Assembly (NCBI GenBank): GCA_036971475.1
Contig: JBAIZL010000001.1
Coordinates: 105,528,850-105,592,849 of the forward strand
DNA: 64,000 nt
Direction: 5' to 3'
DNA from: Prosapia bicincta
Taxonomy: Eukaryota > Arthropoda > Insecta > Hemiptera > Cercopidae
Part shown: in pieces, positions 1-10,899 of the stretch
Layout: every line of letters begins with the position of its first letter
Numbering within the stretch: position 1 is the first letter of the stretch
Made by a program: the position numbers and the translations under genes
Notes under the pieces: model-generated
Seen by the model: only the letters and a program-made list of their open reading frames with translations
Database searches by the model: none
Told to the model about the DNA's origin: nothing

Positions 1-59
1 GTGTTAATCACCGTTTGATTTGGATGTCAGGAAGCACTATTCAACAATAACAAAACTTT

Positions 60-760
60 TCCTTCAATTCCTAAACTCTCTTGGTGTTTTTGAACACCTG
101 GTATAAATAGGTTTGCATCCCAATCATTAAAAATGTCAACATTCAACTAGACATTCTTTTGGCTTCAGTAAACTATGACCATCATTTTTAAATCGTCTGG
201 GTTATTTAGCTTTGTCACTAACTTTATTATGAACTTAAGTATGAAGTTATATAACTTATATAACTTACTAACTGAAGTATGAAGACTGAGTTTCAGCACT
301 ATTAGAACAAAAGAAATCATCAATCTTTCCTTTCTTAACTTGAATCACGAAGTAGATATCTTCTCTCTTTAAAATCAGGGTTTTTTTGGCAATACTTTCC
401 ACAATATGCCAGCTTCATCCATGTTTCAAACAGTTTGTGGATCGTTTTGTTTAATGATATTTGAGAATTCAATTTTGAAAGAGCTACAGACAATTTCATT
501 AGCAGACAATAATTCTCCCTAAATATCTAACTCTCGGATTCCATGCCTTGATTTGAAATTCCTCAACCGACCAGAACTAGCTTTGGCCTCCTTACCCCTG
601 TTCATTTTGTTATTAAAATTAATGACTTTCTCACGTATAAGTGGGGTTGATAGGGGTTTTCCCAAACCTTGTTTTTGATGACACCATACTAGGCTTCATA
701 AAGTTCACTATGTTTTTGTTTGAAATTATTCATATACTCATCTTTATTTCTGTTATGAAT
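60..760 (-). pseudogene. Decayed Tigger/pogo-type transposase remnant
   Basis: Read on the minus strand, about 700-400 gives broken peptide resembling the CENP-B-type DNA-binding part of Tigger transposases. It includes an ASSGRLRNFKSRHGIREL-like stretch, then GELLSAN, then NMDEAGI, which corresponds to the first catalytic block (N-x-DETG) of the DDE domain. Stop codons interrupt it, for example just after REL-D-I and before NMDEAG. The region to the left of 400 should hold the catalytic remainder but is too decayed to read. It lies in the 3'-ward part of the KIAA0319-like gene, so it is probably intronic. The family call rests on the peptide pattern seen by eye; the ends are approximate. Confidence 0.5.
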
Positions 761-767
761 ATTTCTA

Positions 768-972
768 TATGCTTGAGTAAAGTTTTCTGCCATCCCTAAC
801 GATTCAATATTCTCCTTTGTTGACACGTTTCGGAGCAACTCCATTTTCAAAACTTAAATCGTATTTGAGTACAGAGTATGATTCAAGTTTTGAAAATTGT
901 TTTACTCCAAAAAGCGTCAACAGAGGAGAATATTGAATCGTTAGGAATGGCAGAAAACTGTACTCAAACATA
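768..972. repeat. Foldback (inverted-repeat) element, about 85-bp arms
   Basis: The left arm (about 768-860) reads as the reverse complement of the right arm (about 885-972). Both contain a segment equivalent to TTCCTAACGATTCAATATTC and its complement, and the outermost match includes CTTGAGTA/TACTCAAG-like ends. The inner part carries TTGACRCGTTT, which resembles the outer termini of the PLE copies at 2.1, 7.3 and 53.4 kb. It may be a non-autonomous derivative of that group. Confidence 0.7.
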
Positions 973-2084
973 TATGTTTTTTTTTCTTTAATATTTCTTT
1001 GTGGATTTGTCTAGCTTTACTATCAATAAATGAAATGAAATTAATAAGAGAATTTGTAATTTTCTTCAAGTTGTATATTGTAGCTTTTAGATTTTAAATT
1101 ATTTATCAAGGACTATAAAATTTTTGCCTTTAAATAATTTTGACTTTGTCCTCAAGAGAAAGAACAACACAATTTTTTAGCATTGTGGAAAATAAAAAAT
1201 CACAAAAATCAGAATCACAACACAAAAACAGAATGGGCATAATGAACAATTTCCAGGAACATCAACATCGGGAAAATTGGAAACAATGTACTGTATGAGC
1301 ACACAGACTCACCCTTTATTGTAAATTTGCAGAACTCATATTCAGAATATGAACTACAAAAGCAGTGAACAAGAATTATAAGATTATAAAATAAGGAAGA
1401 ACTTATTTCCTAAATTTCTTTTTATAAACATATCAAATCAAATCAACATTTTAACATCCTACAGTATTTTTGAGAAACAGGTTATTATGTAAAATTATAA
1501 AATAAATTGTTTAGCTTTTCAAACTCTTGTTTTTTTATTTGTTATTTTTCCCGTGATACATTATTTTATGACACTCGCAATTTAAAAACATTTCTTTGTA
1601 TTGTTACATTGACATAAAACTGCACTGGCAAGTGGAAACCATATTTTCACTTAATTGGTAAAACCTCCCATCATGTGAATGAAACACATTAGCCTCCTAA
1701 TAATCTGATGTTTTTTTAGTAATTTATAGAACCTTGATCCCATAACAGCCAGATTATTGAGATACTGTTTACTTTTAGACATAACTTTTATAGCTAATAA
1801 GTTTTCATTAATAACTGTAACGTTATTCTCTATCTGATTATAGATTGAAGATTATAATAATTGTCAGATATATAATTAGGTATATTACAATAAATTTCAA
1901 AACTTAAATAACTTTTATGATTTTCAGTTAAAACACAACCAATTTTATATGGTATTAAAGAATGAGTTCTGAAGAAGTTATAAGAAATGACCTTCAATTC
2001 CTTAAAATATTGTTTATTTTTCAAATATCAGTAAAATATTTTTGTTGCTTGTTGTAATCATCTTGAATTCACTCATTAAACTAT
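973..2084. other. AT-rich non-coding, nothing recognised
   Basis: This stretch has no convincing ORF, repeat or splice-bounded exon on either strand. A minus-strand ORF at 1830-2024 has low-complexity composition and no family resemblance. It is probably intron of the KIAA0319-like gene. Confidence 0.5.
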
Positions 2085-2263
2085 AAGTAATTATTGCGTA
2101 ACTAAGTGAATACTTTAGAGCTTACTTTCTGACACATTTTGAAACAATCATTTCGAACAAGCATTTACTGAGTAGAGTGTCAGTTTTGTAAACGAAACGA
2201 TTGTTTCAAAACATGTCAGCTAGTAACTTCTAAAGAATTCACTTAGTTACACAATAATTACTT
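2085..2263. repeat. Foldback element built from PLE-type termini
   Basis: The arms at about 2085-2157 and 2190-2263 are inverted copies that run from AAGTAATTATTGCGTAACTA through GTGAATAC to TTTTGAAACAATC. The same terminal words (TAACTAAGTGAATAC..., GTTTCAAAAC, TCAGC-A-AGTAA) end the larger PLE-B copies at 7.3-8.35 and 53.4-54.1 kb, so this is most likely an internally deleted version. It ends just 60 bp from an exon of the host gene. Confidence 0.7.
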
Positions 2264-2323
2264 AGAGTATACAATATTTTTGTAAGCTGGAACTTTTAAA
2301 TTATATAGTGTATTATAATTTAC

Positions 2324-2403
2324 CTTAGTAATATGGAAAGGAGCATCTGTTGGCTCTACAGAATGAGACTGCAAGGGTGCTGAAACTGCAGTCATGTTTC
2401 CAA
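2324..2403 (-). CDS. KIAA0319L: KIAA0319-like gene, coding exon 4 (80 nt)
   Basis: The acceptor TTTTATTCCAG ends at 2404 and the donor AAG|GTAAAT begins at 2323. With the incoming G from the previous exon the reading is V-G-N-M-T-A-V-S-A-P-L-Q..., ending H-I-T-K in phase 0. It is a short, Ser/Thr/Pro-containing spacer with an N-M-T glycosylation sequon, placed after the EGF-like domain and probably before the first PKD repeat. No exon encoding that repeat was found between 1 and 2323, so it is expected beyond the left edge. Confidence 0.7.
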
Positions 2404-2627
2404 CTGGAATAAAACAAAAGAAGTGTTTAGCGAAAGGTAGTAAACACAACTGTTACAAAAATACACAGAATTATCGTCAATACATTATAAAATTAATTGC
2501 CATGCTGCATTTATTTCCCTTGTCATTCTCAAAACATACTCCCCTATTGACATCATACTATTAAAAATGTTGCATGTGGTGCTGTTGCAATAATCCCTAA
2601 ATATAAATTTAATAAACTAAATCTTTT

Positions 2628-3537
2628 ATTAATCACTTTAACATTAGTTCATGACTATCCGCACTTTAAATTGTGTAAATTTGTAAAAGCTTACTGAGAC
2701 AGAATGTTTTTGATCGCTATGTGCCAATCTTCAACAGTGTCTTCTGCTTGCATTATTATTGGGTTAAGCGGTGACGGTTTTAAAGGCAGGTTTTCAATAG
2801 TTTCAAAGAGTATGTGTGATTTGTATTGGGTTTGTTTGTTTAATATGTTTGTATTTTGTGTTTTTGTAAATTTCATATTGTTCTAGTGTGTTGAGATAAG
2901 GTCCTTTTTTGTTGATGTGTAAGATTTTTAGGTTATGGTAAATGTCTGTGTATTTGTGTCCTGTTTCTTTTATGCGACTGTAAAATGCTGAGATGGTGTT
3001 CTGTTTGTGTTCCTCGACTCTTTGTTTAAAAGTATAAAGACATATAAGAATTTGTTGCATTTTTTGCAGTTAAATTTGTATAGCCTGGTGCTTATAGTAT
3101 ATTTTTGTTGTTGGTGTCATGTATTTTGTATTGTAAATTGTTATTATGGTTTTTTTGAAATTTGTGGGCTATTTTATTTGATGTTTTGTTTATGTATGGT
3201 ATTATGATGTATTTGTTTCCCTTTCTGTAGTGTTAATTTTAGTGTTTTTTTTTTTTGTATATTGTGTCATAGTTTGTCTACTATTATGGTGTTGTATCAA
3301 TTTGTGTAGGCTAATATATAATATATAATAATAATAATAATATTCTGTATAGGTATTTCATTAGTGTAGATGAGGAGTTTTTGCATTGTCGGGTTTTGCC
3401 TCTGTATAGTGTTATGATATCATTGATGTATCTGTGCCAGTAAATGATTTTGTGTGCATGTGTATTGTTTGTGATTATCTTGGTGTTTTCTATGTGTTGT
3501 AGGAAAATTTCACTTATTTATATAATATTTTTTAGTA
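2628..3537 (-). mobile_element. Penelope-like element, type A copy 1, 5'-truncated
   Basis: On the minus strand, broken frames give the tail of the reverse transcriptase (YIDDIITL-like words near 3400), then the C-terminal GIY-YIG endonuclease region. The latter includes FKQRVEEHKQNTISAFYSRI followed by NTLEQYEIYK-type words near 2850-3020. The protein end at 2694-2746 overlaps a decayed hammerhead motif, followed by TAA and the type-A tail with a TCATGAACTAATGTT-like stretch. The right end abuts an old LINE at 3538. Stop codons and frameshifts show it is dead. Confidence 0.75.
2694..2746 (-). ncRNA. Decayed hammerhead ribozyme motif (PLE type A)
   Basis: On the minus strand stem I (AGACA with TGTCT) still pairs. 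The core reads CTGTTGA instead of CTGATGA, stem II (GATTGG with GCGATC) has lost its last pair, and the GAAA box is AAAA. The core changes predict no activity. It encodes the last codons of the PLE ORF, ending L-S-Q-stop. Confidence 0.55.
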
Positions 3538-4760
3538 CTAATAACAGCCATTTCCAGCTTTGTCAGTGTCTTTACACTTGGAATGGCTGATAGTAGTAAG
3601 AAATGCTTTGAATAACCTGGTAGTAATTACAGAGATAATATTGTTGAATTTAAACTTCTTATTGATAAGATCAAATCCTGGGGCTTTTTTAGAATTAAGA
3701 TTTATCCAAATTTCTTGATCCACTTCCTTTGTAGTTGCCAGTGGTATTTTTCCTGACATTATATTGATATTAACATCCAACCATTAATCATTATGTTGGG
3801 CTGGAATATGTCTGCAAAGTGTTTTGCGAATAAATCTGCTTTTTTCTTATGATTTCTTCCCTAACGTCCATTGTCTTTCCTGATTGGAGGTACTGAAGTA
3901 ATTGGCCTCTTGATTTTTCTGGTGGCTCTCCAAAGAAAATAATTTGTTTCCTTTGTTGATTCCATATGCTCCAAAAGTTTTCAGTATCCTGTTTTGAGTT
4001 TCTGGATCCATCTCTATTTTTGGACTTTTGTTATTTAAAATGATTTTGTCTACTGACATAAATAGTCAGTCCTGTGTTATTATATGCAGTAGTTTGTATA
4101 ATCACTATAAATCTTTCACATTCTTTGTCAAGTTGCTCTTTGGACTTCAATTCCTCATTTAGTTTAATTTTATCTTGTAGTTCCTGTCTGAAACTATGCC
4201 AATCTGTATTTTTGTTCACCAAATATGACCGAATCTTTTTCTTGATGATTTTTTCACTCAACGTTAGTATCACTGCTGAGTGATCTGAGTTCAAATGCAA
4301 ATTTTCCTCAATTTGCTGATATCTTTCTAGTTATGAAGAAATCCAAAAGGTCCGGTTTTTTATTCATATCTGTTCGCCAGTATGAGGGTTTTCCTGTCAA
4401 ATAAAAATCAGAACTTAGTTCTTTAATTGCTGTTCTTAATTCTTTACCCTTAGTTGTTGACAGTCTTGCTCCCCAGTCCACATGTTTGGCGTTGTAATCC
4501 CCACCAAACACAAATCTTTCTCTGGCTCTTTGGAAGATTGCCTTATAATCAGATGTTTTTAAATTGTGCATAGAAGGACAGTATACTGCTCCTACTATCA
4601 GATTTTCCTTAGTAGACTCTATACACACTAAGGTTAACTGTATTTTTTCATTCTGAAGATGACATCATTGATAATGTTTTATAGATTCTTTTATTAATAT
4701 TGCAGTTCCACTTTATGCCTTAGGATCTGGATGGTGGGTTTGACAAACATAGAACATAAT
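3538..4760 (-). pseudogene. Decayed Jockey-group LINE: endonuclease and start of reverse transcriptase
   Basis: Minus-strand frames run in order from 4760 to 3538. GGTAILIKESIK-like words sit near 4680, followed by an apurinic-type endonuclease (FGGDYNAKHVDWGARL at about 4500; LLDFFITRKIS; then LNSDHSAVILTLSEKI at about 4270). A spacer follows, and then the RT start (LNSKKAPGFDLI near 3680). The GDYNAKH and SDHSAV blocks are the catalytic DFNA and SDH motifs of LINE endonucleases. Several frameshifts separate the pieces, and the rest of the RT is missing at the junction with the PLE at 3537. It lies in an intron of the KIAA0319-like gene. Confidence 0.75.
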
Positions 4761-7014
4761 AATACCCAAAATTATTTGAGAAATGCATTTCAGTATATTC
4801 TCACATAACATAAATTGTGTGAAACTCGAAAAACTATTTATTTCACACACATGACCGTACACTTACAAAGATAGCTGTGCTAGAGCAGGTATTTAATCTC
4901 AATTATTCTTATATTACATTACAGTTGGAAAACATAGATCACATGATGTAGTGGTAGAGGATGTGAGTTGTTTCTACAACTCTGTACCTCTGTAAACTTT
5001 AGTCTTTTAAAAAGCTATCCTTTTTGTACAATTTACAAAAATCTGGACAATATAGAGAAATCAAAATAGTCTTCTGAAAAGACTAAGAAAAGCAGAAAAG
5101 AATAAAATATTTTTTTATACCTTCAGTGAAAATTTTTTAAACCCAGGGAGTAAATTTATTTTATAACAGCTAAACAAAATTCATGAACTCTCTGAATTGT
5201 AAGATAACAGAAATGTAGATAATTCAAATGAAACCTAAGTAAGTTACAGTCTAAGTTAACAATGAATACATTTTCCAAAACAGTCATCTCCATACACCAA
5301 AACAAGAACTACTTCTAGGACAGTTTAATTTTTTGTTTAGTAGAAGAGGTGAATGTATACCAGATATAGTTCACAAATAGAATCTTATTACATGGTGTTA
5401 TTATTTTTTTTTTTAATGAACTATGTAATAAATTCTATAACAATTTTTAAAATTCAGGTGTATGATGCATTTTTTCAAACTCTATAGTACCTGTAACTGC
5501 CTCACCACTTTTATAAACCTAAGAAAATATGAAGGAGGAGTATCAAAAACATAAGTTTTCCTCTCTAGTATCTCCAAGCTTGACAGTAGTAGCGTCTTTC
5601 TACAACTGAAATTTTTAGTCTTTGTTTATTATCATTGGGTCCATCTGGTTAATGGCATTGACATTTAACTATACTACTCAACCATTGTCATTTGTCTTTT
5701 ACCAGCTGTGAATTACATTGTGCATTAATTTTTTGATGCTAAATATGAATCCACTGTTCAAATTTATAATTGTTAATGAAAAATGTTTTTTTGAAGGAAG
5801 ATAATCATAAAGATTAGCAAAATGCTCAATCCTCCTGCCAAATTGTCATTGATTTAGTGTGCCTGGCATATGCACTGACCAATGAGAGACACTTGATGAA
5901 ATCAACTAGAAAAACATTGAAATTAATCAATAATCTATACCACGACTAAAGATCATCAGCTCTCAAAAGTAAGCAGAAGATGAATTATTAAATAAAAAAG
6001 GCTTATCAAATAAAAAATCGACAACAGATTGCAATGTTAATCTTTCTTATCGTTCTTTAGTCAATGAAAACAACATTTTTTCAAGAATAGCCTTTGAAAA
6101 CTATTGTATATTTCTACCAATTAAAAGACTATGATGTGGCAAAACAAAAATAAGAAAATGTTCCTCAAAAACCCAAAGTTGATTTAGCAGAAAAGTTGAT
6201 GAATATAGTATTTTATGATTACCATGAAATATTGTTAAACAACTATATTCCTCATGGTAAAATAAAAAATTGAGCATGTTACAAGTTCTGACAATACTTC
6301 ATTGGATAGAACAAACAACAAGGGTACTTTTGTTACAAGTGTTGATTATTAGTGTGTGTCTAATCACACTCTTCATGCGAGAATGTAGTTCTGGAAAAAT
6401 AAAAGTGGGATATTTTTATGACCGTCCACAACTACTATTAAGTAACTTGGAAATTTACTTAGTGGTTGATACTTTGCTAACACTGACTTTCATAATACGT
6501 TGGAATAAAAGAAAACTGTTACTTATACACCAATAGTGCTTGAAAAAAGTTAAAAATTAAACAAAAAAATAATTTATGATGTGCTTTTCAAAATGAGGTA
6601 GACACCTGGTTGAATCTGGTAGTTAATTGATAATGCAGCTGGAATTATAAAAAAAAATGTTTAGCTGTATACTAAAAGTATATAGGGTAGGAAAGGGGTT
6701 GAAAATTAAATAGAAAATAGGCTATGGTGTACAAAGATAAATAAACTATGTTTTGTAGTTTTATAATTTTTAATTAATATTAATTATCCTACATATACCC
6801 ACCCTCATACGTAAATAAATTAAAACTAGAAACATATTTTTAAAATAAGGATTTTATCTCTTTTTTACAAAAATAGATATAACATGGCCAGTAATAAAAG
6901 CCTAAACTATTGATTTTAAGATGTGTAATAAGATGACTAATTTAATAGTAAAAAATATCAGAATGTTTAAATTGAAATAAATAAAGATAGTAAAAATAAA
7001 TTATGAAATGTTAC
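4761..7014. other. Intron DNA, nothing recognised
   Basis: This AT-rich sequence lies between the exons at 2.4 and 7.0 kb. A plus-strand ORF at 6270-6536 (88 codons) and the surrounding 5.5-6.5 kb may be an old transposon, since peptide-like composition persists, but I cannot name a family. No splice-bounded exon compatible with the phases was seen. Confidence 0.4.
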
Positions 7015-7232
7015 CTGAGGAAGAACTAAGGGCACAAATGCCATTTTTATCTCTTGTATAGCCATTGCTACATACACAGACTCCTCTGCTGTTTGACTGC
7101 CCCTCAACACTAAAGCACTGTTCATGGTCACGGCATGGTTCATCAATGCATGATTTTTCAATGTCAAATTTACTCTCAGCCATTTCCATTGGATCCTTGT
7201 CAAAAGTGTTGCTGAACCATGATTTTAAGGGG
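7015..7232 (-). CDS. KIAA0319L: KIAA0319-like gene, coding exon 3: EGF-like domain
   Basis: The acceptor is CAATTGTAG|CCCC at 7233-7232 and the donor is CCTCAG|GTAACA at 7015-7014. The exon of 218 nt takes two bases from the previous exon and passes one base to the next. The first residues are P-L-K-S-W-F-S-N-T-F. Six cysteines then follow in the EGF order: SC, EPC, EQC, GVC, VC, IC, with the G-Y-T-R turn between the last two. An EGF-like module is normally extracellular and often binds calcium or a partner. Whether orthologues outside arthropods carry it at this place should be tested, because vertebrate KIAA0319 proteins are usually described as MANSC plus PKD repeats. Confidence 0.75.
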
Positions 7233-7294
7233 CTACAATTGAGACAAATTTTAAATTTTATAAGTGCATAAAAATTAAATATAATTTTACTTTA

Positions 7295-8350
7295 ATTAAA
7301 TAGTACTTTACTAACTGAATAATAAGGGCTTACTTGCTGGCACGTTTCGAAACAATTGTTTCTTTTACGAAGCCAAGTGTCTACTGGTAGCGTCCCCGCT
7401 AGGTACAAAGGTTATTGGTGTGAGATTTATGCCTGTAAAGGGGGTGGGTTAAGTCGGTTGTGTGCTATGTAATGGAACAGGGTGTTGGCTTCAAAATATG
7501 TTAATATGTTTTCTTTATCTGTTGCGTAGTGTTTGTATATTTTGTATTTTTCTAAAGTTGTAATTTTTTTACTTTGTTTTAACATGTGGAGGATGTTTAA
7601 ATTAGTATGTATCTCTGTGTATTTGTGTTGCATGTTTTTTAGGTTTGTTGCAAAGCTAGATTTTGGGTTTTGTGGTTTCCTTGCGTGATATGTTCTTCGA
7701 AGCGTGTGTAAAATGACCCGCTGGTTTGCTCGATATAATAACTGGGACACTCGTTACATATTAATTTGTAAATACCGGATAGATTGCATTTGTCTGTTTG
7801 TTTTTGAAAGGGTTGTATGTGCTGTCTTAATATTTGTTGTTTTGTGAGATATTTGGTAATGAAGTTGTTTGAATGTGGAAGCTATTTTGTGTGCGTTTTT
7901 GTTGTGCTAGGTGAGGGATATGTATTTGTTATTTTTTGTGTGGTTTGTAAGCGTGGCCGTTTGTGTTTAATTTTCATGTGTAGTTTGTCTATGAGTGTAT
8001 GTTGGTAGCTGTTTTGTTGAGCGATGTATTTCATTGTATTGAGTTCTTCATCATAGTCTTTCTGTAGCAGGCGGTGGTAGGAAGGGCAATAAGCAGGCGG
8101 TAGGAACAATAAGGCGGTGTAACATATGATTAAATGCAGCGTATTTGTTTTGTGTGGGGTGAATAGATGTATTATCTATAACAGTATTGGTAGTTGTTGA
8201 TTTTTTGTATATTTTTGAAATGGTGTTTGGTGATGGTAAGGTCTACAAATTTTATTGTTTTCTTCTAATTCGAGGGTACATGTGGTGTTTCAAAACACAT
8301 CAGCAAGTAAGCCCTTACGTATTCACTTAGTTAAGAACTATTTAATTAAA
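7295..8350 (-). mobile_element. Penelope-like element, type B copy 1, with inverted right terminus
   Basis: The body reads on the minus strand. A piece of the RT C-terminal region (KYIAQQNSYQHTLIDKLHMK, 7882-8109) is followed by the GIY-YIG domain end (TTLEKYKIYK, about 7550) and then the terminal segment with TTGTTTCGAAACGTGCCAGC at 7334-7360. A short inverted copy of the same terminus sits at the right edge (about 8285-8350: GTTTCAAAACACATCAGCAA, then the TATTCACTTAGTTAAG word). Both 3' termini therefore face outward. The protein is broken by frameshifts. The insertion lies between host exons 2 and 3. Confidence 0.75.
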
Positions 8351-9949
8351 GTTTAATCAGTGAATTCAAGATGATTAACAAGCACCTTTAAATATAATTG
8401 CTTAAACACTTTTGTTTATTGGATAAAAAACGAAATTAAATTCCTATACACAAAGAAAAACAAATTAACTAATACACTCTTCAAAACACACTTACAATTA
8501 ACTAACATACTTAAATCAAAATTATAACTTGAATTAATATTACACATAAATTAAATTCAACTAAAAATCTTTAAAAAGTTAATGAATTTGAAAATAAAAT
8601 AGAAATAAGTCTAAGAAGAGGGAATTAAAAAGATGAGATGTTTTATGAAGATAAGGTTTTGAAAAACTGACAAAATAAAAAAATATAACAAATATAAAAA
8701 TAATAACAATTTCGGAAGACCTGCTTAGATAGTTAGAGTACCAGTTAAAGGTCTACTTGTAATTTAAAATGTAAAACAAATCAAAGTTAATTCCATTTAC
8801 TGGACTAACCAAATTTGGTTAGGAATGTCACTATGGTGAAACTTCAACAAGATACTTGAAGTATATGGAGCATAGAATGTTCACTACTTGGTATAAAATT
8901 ACTTGGTCACAGTTCACTTTCCCAAGTTTCACTAACAATAAATAACTAATATAGTAGTTATTAAGATTTTATCAGTCAAACTCAAATAATTCAGGATAAT
9001 TACAAAATATGTGTAATTTTGCTCAAATACAGACCATAATTTGAATCTAAAGACCTACTGAATGTGATCATCTGGATGAAACAGAGAAGTAATGTTGAAG
9101 TTGAGCACAAATCTTACTAATTGTAAGTCGCTCTAGAATAACTATGGAGTCACTTCTGTACTGATTTCATTTGTTTTGAATAAGAAATGCGCTAAATAAC
9201 ATATAAAACTTTGAAAGAAATAAATCAGTGGTATTGATTTATCAAGGGTGGATCCAGAGGAACAAGAGGGGCAAACCACCCAGAGCTTTATGTCCGCCCA
9301 AAGTCAAAGTCTTACCCAGAGCCACCCTGATTGGAGCATTAAGCAAAATGGCGTAAACTATTGAATACCAAGCTAATGACGACTTTGGAGTTGGTATTTC
9401 AAGACTTCCCGCTGGGTCCTGTTCTGAATACAAATAATTAACAGTCAGCAAAATACATGAAATACAGAAATGAATAGTTACTTTAAATATTATATGTTAG
9501 CAATTATTGTTAGCTACCTATTTGAACATTGGCTTTTAACATTCCAAAATTCAATTGAAGTAAATGGCCAAAAAAGATATAGAATACAGAAAATTGTATC
9601 TGAGATTTGAGGTGAGAGATATAAGCATGGTGAGCATGGGAACATATTATTGGTTTCAATGTCGTCATAATCAAAACAAAAGCAAAATAAAATGATCCTT
9701 TATAAAATACACATTAGTTTAGAGCATTATTTTATAAGATAAATAATTTAGTTTATATAAAAACTCCCAAGTAACTCTAACAGTATCACTACTGACTCAA
9801 CAAAACATGACCTGAACTCTGTGATATATGTTGAATGCCATTCCATACTAAATGGTGAATTTAAATTTGGTTCCTTATTTAAATTTGGTGTGGGTGTGTG
9901 AGCAGATTTGTTTGTACATGTGTGTGTAAATTACTAAATTCAAACTTAC
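8351..9949. other. Intron DNA, nothing firm
   Basis: AT-rich intron. Only a minus-strand open stretch at 9242-9451 drew attention, and it was rejected as an exon because its phase does not fit (see rejected list). A GGGTGGATCC-bearing piece near 9246 may be an old repeat. Confidence 0.4.
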
Positions 9950-10107
9950 TTGTGATACACTGAACTAGACGGAGGTGGTACATCAAACAACTCATCCCAT
10001 CGTACCCCAGACGTTACTGGACGAACCAAAACCATTCGAATATTCTCTTCAAAACTTTGTTCATTATGAAAAACTGGTTCACATAATGCATCATTTTCAC
10101 ATTCAAC
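9950..10107 (-). CDS. KIAA0319L: KIAA0319-like gene, coding exon 2 (MANSC end and linker)
   Basis: The acceptor is CTATGTTTCAG|GTT at 10108-10107 and the donor is CACAA|GTAAGT at 9950-9949. The exon enters in phase 0 and leaves in phase 2, giving 158 nt. It begins V-E-C-E-N-D-A-L-C-E-P, which supplies the last two cysteines after the MANSC block of exon 1. VLVRPV follows, a word that recalls the segment after the MANSC domain in KIAA0319-like proteins. It ends in an acidic/proline part (ELFDVPPPSSSV). The phase fits exon 3 directly, with AA plus C making Asn at the join. Confidence 0.75.
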
Positions 10108-10707
10108 CTGAAACATAGTATTTATAAAATGAGTAAATGAATATAAAATTAATAAAATACTAACAAAATTTAACAACTAAGGTCCCTCTTAGTTTATATA
10201 GCACAATTTTAAACAGAAACATTAATAGATTGAAAGATGTATGCATTATAATGATAAGGTAAAAACAATAAACAACCTAAAAACAATATTGTAACTAAGG
10301 GATAAAACTGAACTATTCACAATAAATCAATAATGTGTACTGCTACATAATGATTGTTTTCTAAAGGTTATCCAAGGATATTATAAATCAAATAATCAGG
10401 AGAACCAAAGATAAACCTGTGAGCTAGGATTTAATAGGTCAGGGTCATAAAATTGTCAGTAATCAAGGCCTTATTTTGCCAAATTACTGTGCTCTAAAGA
10501 TATTCACGTGAAAATGAAATATCTAGTATTTATATGTAAGCATGTGAAAATTAAAACAAGAAATATATCAGGCAAACACAAAGAAGTTTTAGAACAAGAA
10601 GCAGAGAACATTTTGGCAGTTTAAAAACCATAGATAGGAAATTTCTGCCACAACACTGTTGAATAAACCAACATTACTTCAAAATAGACAGTATTAAGCT
10701 TCTAAAG

Positions 10708-10845
10708 AATTAATCACTTATACATTAGTTTATCACTACCTGAACTTTAAATTTTGTAAAAACTTAAAAATTGCAAAACTTAAACATTACAAAATTTAAA
10801 GTTTGGATAGTCATACACTAATGTAAAAGTGATTAATTAAATTTC
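10708..10845. repeat. Hairpin of type-A PLE tails
   Basis: The left arm, TAATCACTTATACATTAG through ACTTTAAATTTTGT, is mirrored by the right arm, CAAAATTTAAAGTTTGGA through CACTAATGTAAAAGTGATTA. This is the same tail that follows the hammerhead in every type-A PLE copy, here as a minimal palindrome. It is followed at 10846-10880 by the type-A outer word GGACTACAAAATTCAAGAGT. Confidence 0.7.
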
Positions 10846-10899
10846 ACCGAACGTAATGGACTACAAAATTCAAGAGTTCTAAAGAATGTTACAAAACAC

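Noticed and set aside
6270..6536. 88-codon plus-strand ORF, considered as a piggyBac-like fragment
   Set aside because: I could not find any catalytic or family motif; leucine-rich, low-information peptide.
9369..9423. Possible 55-nt exon on the minus strand between exons 2 and 3 of the KIAA0319-like gene
   Set aside because: It has an acceptor-like TATTCAG, but only the phase-1 frame is open while the preceding exon ends in phase 2. The donor GTATTC is weak, and exons 2 and 3 already join in phase without it.
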